In this document: positions 6,678 to 13,425 of the stretch, one piece after another
Position numbering within the stretch: the stretch's first letter is position 1
How the letters are laid out: each line of letters starts with the position of its first letter
NCBI GenBank assembly: GCA_964403325.1
Contig: CAYOFO010000033.1
Location: 1 to 14,645 of the forward strand
Length of the DNA: 14,645 nt
Source: CAZQNF01 sp964403325
GTDB lineage: Bacteria > Patescibacteriota > Patescibacteriia > Magasanikbacterales > GWA2-37-8
Direction: 5' to 3'
Made by a program: the position numbers and the translations under genes
The notes under the pieces: generated by a model
What the model was told of the DNA's origin: nothing
What the model saw: the letters and a program-made list of their open reading frames with translations, nothing else
The model's database searches: none

Positions 6678-7210
6678 AACAGCTTTTGCATATTATAGGC
6701 ATTTGCGCCCTGGTTTGGCTCGTGGTAAGCCTGGATTTTTTCAATAGCTCTTTTCATATTTTTCCTCTTTACTATATTAACATTATCTTTTTAGCTGGCA
6801 TGTTGAGTGCCACTTTTAGTAATAACCCTTATTTTTTAGGAATTTCCAGTCTGGCCATGTTTATAAAAGATATTTTTTCCACGTTTCCTTTTGGTATAAA
6901 TACACTTCTGATCACTTTTTCTCTCATCCTCAGCCATTGGATGCTGCATCGGATTTTTACTAATCGTTCTCCGGGGATTGTGGGTTTAAGCTCGTTTGTT
7001 GGGATGATCGCGTATAAAGGCGGTCTTATTGTGGTAATATACATTTTGTACTTATTTTTTCATTTTCCTTCTCTTATTAATGAATCATTTTTACACAATG
7101 CGGTAATGGATATTATTTTTACCTCAATTGCCTCGGTTATTGCTTACTTTTGCCTTAAACAAGGCATAAAAAGCTTTTATCCATACCGCTTGACTCGGAA
7201 AAAAATATGA
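6674..7210 (+). CDS. mreD: MreD-like membrane protein
   Basis: This 178-residue, very hydrophobic protein has about five to six predicted membrane helices (roughly 5-22, 30-47, 52-70, 74-95, 104-128 and 138-160) and a basic C-terminus (YRLTRKKI). MreD proteins are poorly conserved in sequence, so the call rests mainly on size, topology and its place between mreC and the PBP2 gene. Both junctions are ATGA-type overlaps (6674-6677 and 7207-7210). It is expected to sit with MreC and PBP2 in the cytoplasmic membrane as part of the elongation complex. Confidence 0.8.
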   Translation: MKQLLHIIGICALVWLVVSLDFFNSSFHIFPLYYINIIFLAGMLSATFSNNPYFLGISSLAMFIKDIFSTFPFGINTLLITFSLILSHWMLHRIFTNRSPGIVGLSSFVGMIAYKGGLIVVIYILYLFFHFPSLINESFLHNAVMDIIFTSIASVIAYFCLKQGIKSFYPYRLTRKKI

Positions 7211-9210
7211 AAAATTCTTTATTTGGCCAAGAACACGCTGCCGTTGGTTCAGTACCGACCAAAAAGTTTGCCTGGGTGGAAGAAAATTTTTTTTCCAATT
7301 ATGCCGACACCTCTGCTGAACAAAAGAATTACTTAGGCACGAGTATCGCTAAAAAAAATATTCTTATTTTTTTTAGCGTGGCCATTGCGGCTTTAGCCAT
7401 TATTTTGGGTCGCGTTTTTTATTTACAAATTCTGCAGGGCGAAATTTACCGTTCTATCGCCGAGGATAATCGTATCCGCGAAGTTCCGATTGTTGCCCAG
7501 CGCGGAGTCATATATGACCGTAATGGAAAACAACTCGTAGAAAATATACCAAATTTTTCTTTAGTACTTATCCCCAAAGATTTACCCAAACCCCGAGCCG
7601 ATCGTGAAACCCTGCTCGATACCATTGCCCGCATCGCTAAAATTGATCGTAGTGAAATTGACATCCTCCTTAATAAACATGGTGTGTACGATACTACTAC
7701 GAATCGTTGGCGGGATAATACCTTTATTTACTTTAGCATTCTTTTAAAAGATGATCTGGATTATGACACAGCTCTGAAAATAGAAACACAAAGCGTTGAT
7801 TTACCGGGAGTAAAAATTGACAGCGGAGATAAACGCCATTATTTAATTGAGACCAGCAGTACGTCTTCGCTCATGAGTTTGGCTCATGTTTTGGGGTATA
7901 TGGGCCGAGTCAACGAAAAAGAGTACGCTCGTCTCAAACCTCAAGGCTATTTAAACACAGACACTATTGGCAAGACCGGGCTCGAAGATAGGTACGAAAA
8001 AGAATTACGCGGACAGTACGGCAACCGAAAAATTGAAGTTGATGCCATCGGCAAAGAAAGATCAGTATTGGAAATTCAACAACCATTACCTGGAAAAAAT
8101 TTATTTTTATCTATAGACAGCGAAGCGCAGGCCCAGTTGGAAAAAGATTTGCAGGATGCCATGGACAAAGTCGGAAAAAAACATGGCTCAGCGATTGCAC
8201 TTAACCCAAATACCGGAGAAATTATCGCCCTGGTCAGCTTGCCCGCCTTTGATAATAACGATTTTTCCGGTGGCATCAGCGTGAGTGATTATCAAAAATA
8301 TTCGCAGAATCCCGATCATCCATTATTTAATCGTGCCATTAGCGGCACCTTTCCATCCGGTTCTATCATTAAACCTGTCATGGCGGCGGCCGCTTTACAA
8401 GAAAAGATAATTACTGAATCTACGACTGTAAATAGTACAGGTGGATTTAAAGTGGGGGTAACAATGTTTAAAGATTGGAAAATTGGTGGGCATGGCATTA
8501 CCGACGTAGAAAAATCATTGGCCTGGTCCATCAACACTTTTTATTATTATATTGGCGGGGGATATGGAAATTTTGCAGGCTTGGGCATCGATCAGATTGT
8601 GCACTATTTTAAACAATTTAACTTAGGCCAAAAAACCGGCATTGATCTTCCGGGTGAAGTCACTGGTTTGGTACCAGACCGAGAATGGAAAAATAAAAAC
8701 TTGGGCCAAAGCTGGTTTATTGGTGATACGTACAATTTGTCTATTGGTCAAGGCTACTTGTTGGTAACACCTCTGCAAGCCGCAGTGTGGACTGCGGCTA
8801 TGGCGAACGGTGGCCAAGTAGTTGTCCCACACCTTGTTCATGCTTTCGGTGCTTCTGATAAAAATTCTGCCGATACTTTTCCGCTCATTCCGCCACCACG
8901 CGCTACCGGTGTTAGCACAGAAAATATTGATATTGTAAAAAAAGGAATGAAGGCTTGCGTAACGTATGGGAGCTGCCAGTCTTTACAACGATTACCTTTT
9001 TCGACCGGAGCCAAGACTGGAACGGCGCAATGGAGCAACAACGCACTGTCTCATGCTTGGTTTACCGCCTTTGCCCCTTACGACCACCCACAAATAGTAG
9101 TCACCGCACTTATCGAAGAGGGTGGGGAAGGAGGGGTTGCCACTGTTCCGGCGGTACGCAATTTTTTAGCTTGGTGGGGTAAAAAGTATCTTTTTTTAAA
9201 CCGTCCTTGA
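7207..9210 (+). CDS. mrdA: Penicillin-binding protein 2 (class B transpeptidase)
   Basis: This D,D-transpeptidase cross-links peptidoglycan during elongation. At 667 residues it has the usual PBP2 size. It begins with a cytoplasmic tail of about 50 residues, then a membrane helix (about 51-73), then the PBP dimerisation domain starting at the conserved stretch AQRGVIYDRNG. The transpeptidase domain carries all three active-site motifs: SxxK at Ser386-Lys389 (GSIIKP), SxN at Ser441-Asn443 (SIN) and KTG at 603-605 (AKTGTAQ). All catalytic residues are present, so it should be active and beta-lactam binding. It is last in the mre operon, coupled to mreD by ATGA. Its usual glycosyltransferase partner RodA is not encoded next to it. 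Its stop codon lies within the -35 box proposed for greA. Confidence 0.94.
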   Translation: MKNSLFGQEHAAVGSVPTKKFAWVEENFFSNYADTSAEQKNYLGTSIAKKNILIFFSVAIAALAIILGRVFYLQILQGEIYRSIAEDNRIREVPIVAQRGVIYDRNGKQLVENIPNFSLVLIPKDLPKPRADRETLLDTIARIAKIDRSEIDILLNKHGVYDTTTNRWRDNTFIYFSILLKDDLDYDTALKIETQSVDLPGVKIDSGDKRHYLIETSSTSSLMSLAHVLGYMGRVNEKEYARLKPQGYLNTDTIGKTGLEDRYEKELRGQYGNRKIEVDAIGKERSVLEIQQPLPGKNLFLSIDSEAQAQLEKDLQDAMDKVGKKHGSAIALNPNTGEIIALVSLPAFDNNDFSGGISVSDYQKYSQNPDHPLFNRAISGTFPSGSIIKPVMAAAALQEKIITESTTVNSTGGFKVGVTMFKDWKIGGHGITDVEKSLAWSINTFYYYIGGGYGNFAGLGIDQIVHYFKQFNLGQKTGIDLPGEVTGLVPDREWKNKNLGQSWFIGDTYNLSIGQGYLLVTPLQAAVWTAAMANGGQVVVPHLVHAFGASDKNSADTFPLIPPPRATGVSTENIDIVKKGMKACVTYGSCQSLQRLPFSTGAKTGTAQWSNNALSHAWFTAFAPYDHPQIVVTALIEEGGEGGVATVPAVRNFLAWWGKKYLFLNRP

Positions 9211-9245
9211 CAAAGCAGTCTATTTTTAAGAGAATACAATTCTCT
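9207..9245 (+). promoter_or_regulatory. Putative greA promoter with an overlapping palindrome
   Basis: A perfect TTGACA (9207-9212) overlaps the PBP2 stop codon. At 17 bases' spacing lies GAGAAT (9230-9235), a 4/6 match to the -10 consensus; TACAAT (9235-9240) is a better match but sits 22 bases away. A 7-base inverted repeat with a 3-base loop (9229-9235 with 9239-9245) covers the -10 and predicted start site and could be an operator. The remaining leader up to the ATG at 9303 is AT-rich, with no evident Shine-Dalgarno. Confidence 0.5.
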
Positions 9246-9302
9246 CTACACAGAGACAAAAATAAATAATTTAATTTATTCGTTTAATTGATCATTTTTA
9301 TT

Positions 9303-9764
9303 ATGGAAGATGCCATTCAGTACGTTTCTGCTCAAAGTTTAAAAAAACTGCAAGACGAGTACGAAGAATTAAAAAATACCACCATTCCCAACATTGCCAA
9401 ATTAATTGATGAAGCTAAGCAGCAAGGAGATTTGTCGGAAAATGCTGAATACCACGCCGCTCGGGAAGATATGGCTTGGGCCCAGGGACGCCTCGCCGAA
9501 CTCGATAAAATTATTAATAATTCTCACGTCATTCACCACAAAAACAATGGCACCATTTCCGTTGGTAGTACGGTAACTTTAAAAAACGGTGATAAAACCA
9601 AAGAGTACTCCATCGTTGGGCCGCAAGAAGTGAGCCCGGCGAAAGGTCTTATTTCTAACGAGTCGCCGATTGGTTCCGGGCTCATTGGTCACCAAATAGG
9701 GGATAAGGTAGAAATTACGACTCCAGGTGGTAAGCAAGTGTATGAAATTGTAAGTGTGGAATAA
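9303..9764 (+). CDS. greA: Transcription elongation factor GreA
   Basis: GreA enters the RNA polymerase secondary channel and stimulates cleavage of backtracked transcripts. This 153-residue protein has the typical two parts: an N-terminal antiparallel coiled coil (about 1-75) with the acidic tip in GDLSENAEYHAARED, and a C-terminal FKBP-like domain containing VGSTVTLKNGD, YSIVGPQE, ISNESPIGSGLIGHQIGDKVEI and a terminal YEIVSVE strand. The length is close to the usual 158. A TTG at 9288 could extend it by five residues, but the ATG at 9303 fits the normal GreA N-terminus. It probably has its own promoter and is followed by the orphan gene after 25 bases. Confidence 0.95.
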   Translation: MEDAIQYVSAQSLKKLQDEYEELKNTTIPNIAKLIDEAKQQGDLSENAEYHAAREDMAWAQGRLAELDKIINNSHVIHHKNNGTISVGSTVTLKNGDKTKEYSIVGPQEVSPAKGLISNESPIGSGLIGHQIGDKVEITTPGGKQVYEIVSVE

Positions 9765-9789
9765 AATTGCTCAACTTTTAAAGTTAATT

Positions 9790-10347
9790 ATGGATAGTTA
9801 CATTGAAAAATCAGATGCTGCAGAAATAGTTAGAACATCTGTTGAAATTAGTAATTTTGAAACACAAAGAGGTATGGTTGAAGAAATCACCTCTTTTCTG
9901 AGAGAGAACGAGGGTTGTTTGACAGAACCCCCAACCAACCCAACTGAAAGAAAAGTATTTTATGAAGCTTGGCTAGCTTTAAAACAAAAGTTGGATGCTT
10001 TAGAAGCACCTTATAAAAATTTTTATGATGGGAGAAGATTAGCTGGTTCAATACAGGACCAGCCATTCTTAGACTTCAATCTAGTTTTGGTTAATATGGG
10101 TCGTTTTAATGAAATACTCACAATGTTAAGCAGGCCTAGAGATCAAGAAATCGCAAAAAAACAAAAACATCGTGAACGCAACCCAGAAATTACTGTAAAC
10201 TATGGAACAGCCGAAGAAGCCCTTGATCACAGCATACATATACGTCGAGTTGGGATGGCTTTTCTTTTACGTGAAGCCGGTCAGAGAGTAGATTCGGTTA
10301 TTGCGGAATACAGTCATTCTCCAAATAATAGTTTGCTTCAGCACTAA
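9790..10347 (+). CDS. Unrecognised 185-residue protein with atypical codon use
   Basis: I do not recognise a family. The predicted protein is soluble, charged and mainly helical, with no signal peptide or membrane segment. Recognisable stretches include an acidic/helical N-terminus, a middle with ALKQKLDALEAPYKNFYDGRR, a basic cluster AKKQKHRERN and a His/Arg-rich late segment HSIHIRRVG. The ATG at 9790 is preferred; a GTG at 9754 would add 12 residues but would overlap greA. Arginine is mostly AGA, whereas neighbours use CGT/CGC/CGA, and the gene is more AT-rich than greA or lysS, which hints at separate origin. It follows greA in the same direction and ends just before a clear terminator, so it is probably transcribed with greA. 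Confidence 0.7.
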   Translation: MDSYIEKSDAAEIVRTSVEISNFETQRGMVEEITSFLRENEGCLTEPPTNPTERKVFYEAWLALKQKLDALEAPYKNFYDGRRLAGSIQDQPFLDFNLVLVNMGRFNEILTMLSRPRDQEIAKKQKHRERNPEITVNYGTAEEALDHSIHIRRVGMAFLLREAGQRVDSVIAEYSHSPNNSLLQH

Positions 10348-10388
10348 TTGATATTAGTCAGTTGATAAGTAAATTATTAACTAATTTT

Positions 10389-10418
10389 AAATGAGTTCAC
10401 GATTGAACTCATTTTTAT
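10389..10418 (+). terminator. Intrinsic terminator after the greA unit
   Basis: A perfect 11-base inverted repeat (10389-10399 with 10404-10414) closes on a 4-base loop (CGAT) and its right arm runs into a T-rich tail (TTTTTATA). It ends the greA/orphan transcript 42 bases after the orphan stop codon and lies just before the lysS promoter. Confidence 0.85.
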
Positions 10419-10427
10419 ATAGAGTTT

Positions 10428-10456
10428 TTGACTTATCTAAGCGATTTCGCTATAAT
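10428..10456 (+). promoter_or_regulatory. Promoter of the lysS-serS operon
   Basis: TTGACT (10428-10433) and TATAAT (10451-10456) with exactly 17 bases between them form a near-consensus sigma-70-type promoter. Transcription should start near 10463, giving a leader of about 14 bases to the lysS ATG at 10477, with no Shine-Dalgarno. This is the strongest promoter I see in the window. Confidence 0.85.
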
Positions 10457-10476
10457 TCCTCTATATTTATTTGTTT

Positions 10477-11988
10477 ATGCTCGAAGAAAACTATCTTAAC
10501 GAAGAAGATGTCCGTCTTAATCACCTGCAAGTCTTCCAAGCCCAAGGGTTAGCCACTTTTCCTGCTAGTACTCGCCGCACCCACACCCTGCTGGGAGCCA
10601 AAGAAGCCCCCGAAAGCACTTTTGTAATAATTGCCGGACGTATCGTTGCCAAGCGTGAAATGGGGCGTTTAGCCTTTGTTCACCTCCAGGATGAAAGCAC
10701 CAAATTACAAGTTGCTTTTTCCGAAAAAGAGCTTGGCAAAGAAACCTATAGCTTTTTTACCAAAAATCTCGATATTGGTGATTTTGTCGAAATCGAAGGC
10801 GACATGTTTACAACGCACAAAGGGGAAATTACTGTGCTCGTTAAAAAATGTACTCTCCTTACCAAAACCTTGCTGCCACTCCCGGAAAAATGGCATGGCC
10901 TGACCCACACTGAAACACGTTACCGCAAACGCTATCTCGATCTTATCGCCAACGAAGAATCTATGCGTATCGCCAAGATCCGCAGCTTGGTGGTTAAAGC
11001 TATTCGCAATTATTTTGACTCTCAAGGATTTTTTGAAGTGGAAACTCCCATATTGCAACCTATTTATGGAGGTGCGAATGCTAAACCCTTTGTTACACAT
11101 CATAATGCGCTCGACATGAAGCTGTACTTGCGCATTGCCCCAGAGCTTTATCTCAAACGTCTCATTGTTGGCGGATTTGAAAAAGTCTATGAAATCGCTC
11201 GTTGTTTCCGTAATGAAGGCATTGACCACAACCACAATCCCGAGTTTACCCAAATTGAATATTACTGGGCCTACGCCGACTATAACGATTCCATGAAACT
11301 GGTGGAAGATTTATTACCACGCCTTATTGCAGCTGCTGGTTTACCGCTCAAGCTTACTATCGAAGATCAAGAAGTTGATTTTACGCCGCCATATCCTCGA
11401 AAAACCATGCGGGCACTCATTCAGGAATACGCCAAAATTGATATTGAAGATTATCCGGATCAACCCGGGCTGTATGCTGTCGCCAAAAAAATGCACGTTG
11501 AAGTCGAAGATTTTGATGGACGCGGTAAAATCATTGATGAAATTTACAAAAAATACGCGCGTCCATTCATTGTAAATCCGGTTTTCATGATCGATCACCC
11601 CACTGAACTTTCGCCCCTCGCCAAATCTAAAGCAGAGGATCCGCGGTATGTAGAACGCTTCCAGCTTGTCTGTGTGGGTGGCAACGAGCTCTGCAACGCC
11701 TTCTCGGAGCTGAACGACCCGATTGACCAAGAAGCCCGGTTTAAAGAACAAGAGGCGTTGCGCGAAGCCGGGGACGAAGAGGGTATGTGCTACGATGCCG
11801 ATTTTATTACCGCGCTTAAACACGGCATGCCACCAACCTCAGGACTTGGCATGGGAATTGATCGGTTGGTAAAACTTCTGGTGAATGCAAAAAATTTAAA
11901 AGAAGTTATTCTTTTCCCGATTTTGCGGCCTGAACAAGATAACCAAAATGAAAATGAAACAATAGAGACTGAAATAGTTTTACTGTAA
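10477..11988 (+). CDS. lysS: Class II lysyl-tRNA synthetase
   Basis: Charges tRNA-Lys with lysine in the cytoplasm. The 503-residue protein has the usual order: an N-terminal OB-fold anticodon-binding domain (about 50-150, with VIIAGRIVAKREMG and FVHLQDES), then the class II catalytic core. Motif 1 lies around YFDSQGFFEVETPIL, motif 2 is CFRNEGIDHNHNPEFTQ with Arg245, and motif 3 is GLGMGIDRLV with Arg463. The IAPELYLKRLIVGGFEKVYEI stretch (shown here in part) is typical of LysRS. A TTG at 10471 could add two residues, but the ATG matches the promoter spacing. It is the first gene of a four-gene unit and the next gene starts 3 bases after its stop. Confidence 0.96.
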   Translation: MLEENYLNEEDVRLNHLQVFQAQGLATFPASTRRTHTLLGAKEAPESTFVIIAGRIVAKREMGRLAFVHLQDESTKLQVAFSEKELGKETYSFFTKNLDIGDFVEIEGDMFTTHKGEITVLVKKCTLLTKTLLPLPEKWHGLTHTETRYRKRYLDLIANEESMRIAKIRSLVVKAIRNYFDSQGFFEVETPILQPIYGGANAKPFVTHHNALDMKLYLRIAPELYLKRLIVGGFEKVYEIARCFRNEGIDHNHNPEFTQIEYYWAYADYNDSMKLVEDLLPRLIAAAGLPLKLTIEDQEVDFTPPYPRKTMRALIQEYAKIDIEDYPDQPGLYAVAKKMHVEVEDFDGRGKIIDEIYKKYARPFIVNPVFMIDHPTELSPLAKSKAEDPRYVERFQLVCVGGNELCNAFSELNDPIDQEARFKEQEALREAGDEEGMCYDADFITALKHGMPPTSGLGMGIDRLVKLLVNAKNLKEVILFPILRPEQDNQNENETIETEIVLL

Positions 11989-11991
11989 GCT

Positions 11992-12393
11992 ATGAAAAAA
12001 GTTATCGTCTTTGGCACATTTGATCTCCTGCATCCTGGGCATGTGTATGTGCTAAGCGAAGCCAAAAAACATGGCGACTACCTGGTAGCTGTTGTAGCTC
12101 GAGACGAAACTGTAGAAAAGATAAAAGGCAAAATGCCACGTAATAACCAAGAAATACGACGTAAAAACTTAGAAAAACTCCATCTGACAGATACGGTTCG
12201 CCTCGGAAATACCGGTGATAAATTTAAAATTCTTGACGAAGAAAAACCGGATGTGATTATTTTGGGCTATGACCAGGAAATTGATCTAAACAAACTAAAA
12301 GAAAGAAAACCCAAACACGCCGTAATTATTCGTCTTAGTTCATTCCATCCGGAAAAATATAAAAGTTCGCTTTTGACTGAAGCTTTATGTTAA
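11992..12393 (+). CDS. RibL-like nucleotidyltransferase (possible FAD synthase)
   Basis: This 133-residue protein belongs to the cytidylyltransferase-like superfamily. It shows the N-terminal GTFDLLHPGH signature with the catalytic HxGH at 14-17, the ARDETV segment, the LGYDQ motif at 91-95, and a C-terminal YKSSLL that fits the nucleotide-binding SxS/T region. The combination of GTFDLLHPGH, ARDETV and LGYDQ most resembles archaeal RibL, which adenylylates FMN to FAD; glycerol-3-phosphate cytidylyltransferase (TagD) is the main alternative. The specificity is inferred and cannot be settled from the sequence. Most bacteria use the bifunctional RibF instead. It follows lysS by 3 bases and overlaps the next gene by 7 bases, so it is co-transcribed with both. 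Confidence 0.8.
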   Translation: MKKVIVFGTFDLLHPGHVYVLSEAKKHGDYLVAVVARDETVEKIKGKMPRNNQEIRRKNLEKLHLTDTVRLGNTGDKFKILDEEKPDVIILGYDQEIDLNKLKERKPKHAVIIRLSSFHPEKYKSSLLTEALC

Positions 12394-13421
12394 AGCAAAA
12401 AATTCTCATCGCCACCACTAACGCCGGAAAATTTGCCGAAATTATTTCTCATTTTAATGATCTTAATTTTGATTTTGTCAGTTTAACTGACCTTAATCTT
12501 CATACTATAGATTTGGAAGAACCTTTTTTTACTACCGAGGAAAATGCTCTCCATAAAGCCAAATTCTTTGCTCACAGAAGCGGACTCATGACTTTAGCTG
12601 AAGACACTTCGTTTTGTGTGGATTATCTAAGCGGTGAACCTGGTATTAAAGCCAAACGCTATGCCCCAACCACTGAAGCGCGCAATCAAAAAATCCTTCA
12701 AGAATTGGCCGGAATTCCCCAGGAAAAGCGTGGTTGCTTTTTTCAAACCAGTGCTTGCTTATTTAATCCTACCGATCAATCAATTCATATTTTTACTCAA
12801 CAAGTTAAAGGTGAGGTCGTAGACTCCGATTTTAAAAATCTTACATCTCGCGAAGGCATGAGCTATGATAGTATTTTTTATTTTCCGCCCTTCCAAAAAA
12901 CATTTGCTGAACTGAGTGTTGCGGAAAAGAATTCAGTCAGCCATCGAGGCAAGGCCATGCTCCAGATAAAACTTTTTTTAATTCATAGTTTTGCTTTTAA
13001 ACAAATTGTCGTTCCGGTCGCACTAATAGTAAAAGAAAGAAAGATGTTCCTTAGCCAGCGGCGTGACACTCGGCCGGAGATGCATGGAAAATGGGAATTT
13101 CCCGGTGGCGGTGTTGACCCAGGCGAAGAAATAATCGACTGCCTACAACGAGAAGTGCGAGAAGAAACTGGGTTTAACGTAAAAATTATCGATCGTGTTC
13201 CCAAAATTTATACCGACGTGAGCACCGCTCAAAATCCCTACCAAGTTTTTATCATCATCCATATTTGTTCTATAGAATCCGGTACACTTCAACTGGCCGA
13301 AGAAGAATCAATCCAGTCCGGTTGGTTTACGTATCAACAGGCTTTAGAAAAAGATATGCTTGATATAGATAAAAAATGTCTGGAGGAAAATAAAGATTTA
13401 CTTTTAAAATTTATTGATTAA
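12387..13421 (+). CDS. Two-domain nucleotide-pool enzyme: RdgB/Ham1-like NTP pyrophosphatase fused to a Nudix hydrolase
   Basis: The first about 200 of 344 residues match the RdgB/Ham1/ITPase family, which hydrolyses dITP/XTP to monophosphates: TNAGK with Lys15, ENALHKAKFFA, LAEDTSF with the likely catalytic Asp73, GEPGIKAKRYA, YDSIFYFPP and SHRGKAM at 185-191. The C-terminal part (about 205-344) is a MutT-like Nudix hydrolase with a complete Nudix box from Gly241 to Phe263 (GX5EX7REVREETGF), preceded by LSQRRDTRPEMHGKWEFPGG. Nudix enzymes of this type clean oxidised nucleotides such as 8-oxo-dGTP, though the substrate here is unknown. Both halves keep their signature residues, so both are probably active. 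The ATG overlaps the preceding stop by 7 bases, and serS follows after 4 bases. The fusion is continuous with no frameshift and joins two sanitising functions in one chain. Confidence 0.9.
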   Translation: MLKQKILIATTNAGKFAEIISHFNDLNFDFVSLTDLNLHTIDLEEPFFTTEENALHKAKFFAHRSGLMTLAEDTSFCVDYLSGEPGIKAKRYAPTTEARNQKILQELAGIPQEKRGCFFQTSACLFNPTDQSIHIFTQQVKGEVVDSDFKNLTSREGMSYDSIFYFPPFQKTFAELSVAEKNSVSHRGKAMLQIKLFLIHSFAFKQIVVPVALIVKERKMFLSQRRDTRPEMHGKWEFPGGGVDPGEEIIDCLQREVREETGFNVKIIDRVPKIYTDVSTAQNPYQVFIIIHICSIESGTLQLAEEESIQSGWFTYQQALEKDMLDIDKKCLEENKDLLLKFID

Positions 13422-13425
13422 TCAT

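Noticed and set aside
9261..9280. AT-only imperfect inverted repeat in the greA leader (AATAAAT...ATTTATT)
   Set aside because: It is all A/T with a weak 7-base stem, which arises easily in AT-rich leaders.
10471..10476. TTG-initiated two-residue extension of lysS
   Set aside because: An ATG follows two codons later, and nothing supports the weaker start.
10705..11253. A 182-codon open frame on the - strand within lysS
   Set aside because: It is antisense to the conserved class II synthetase coding region with no motif of its own.
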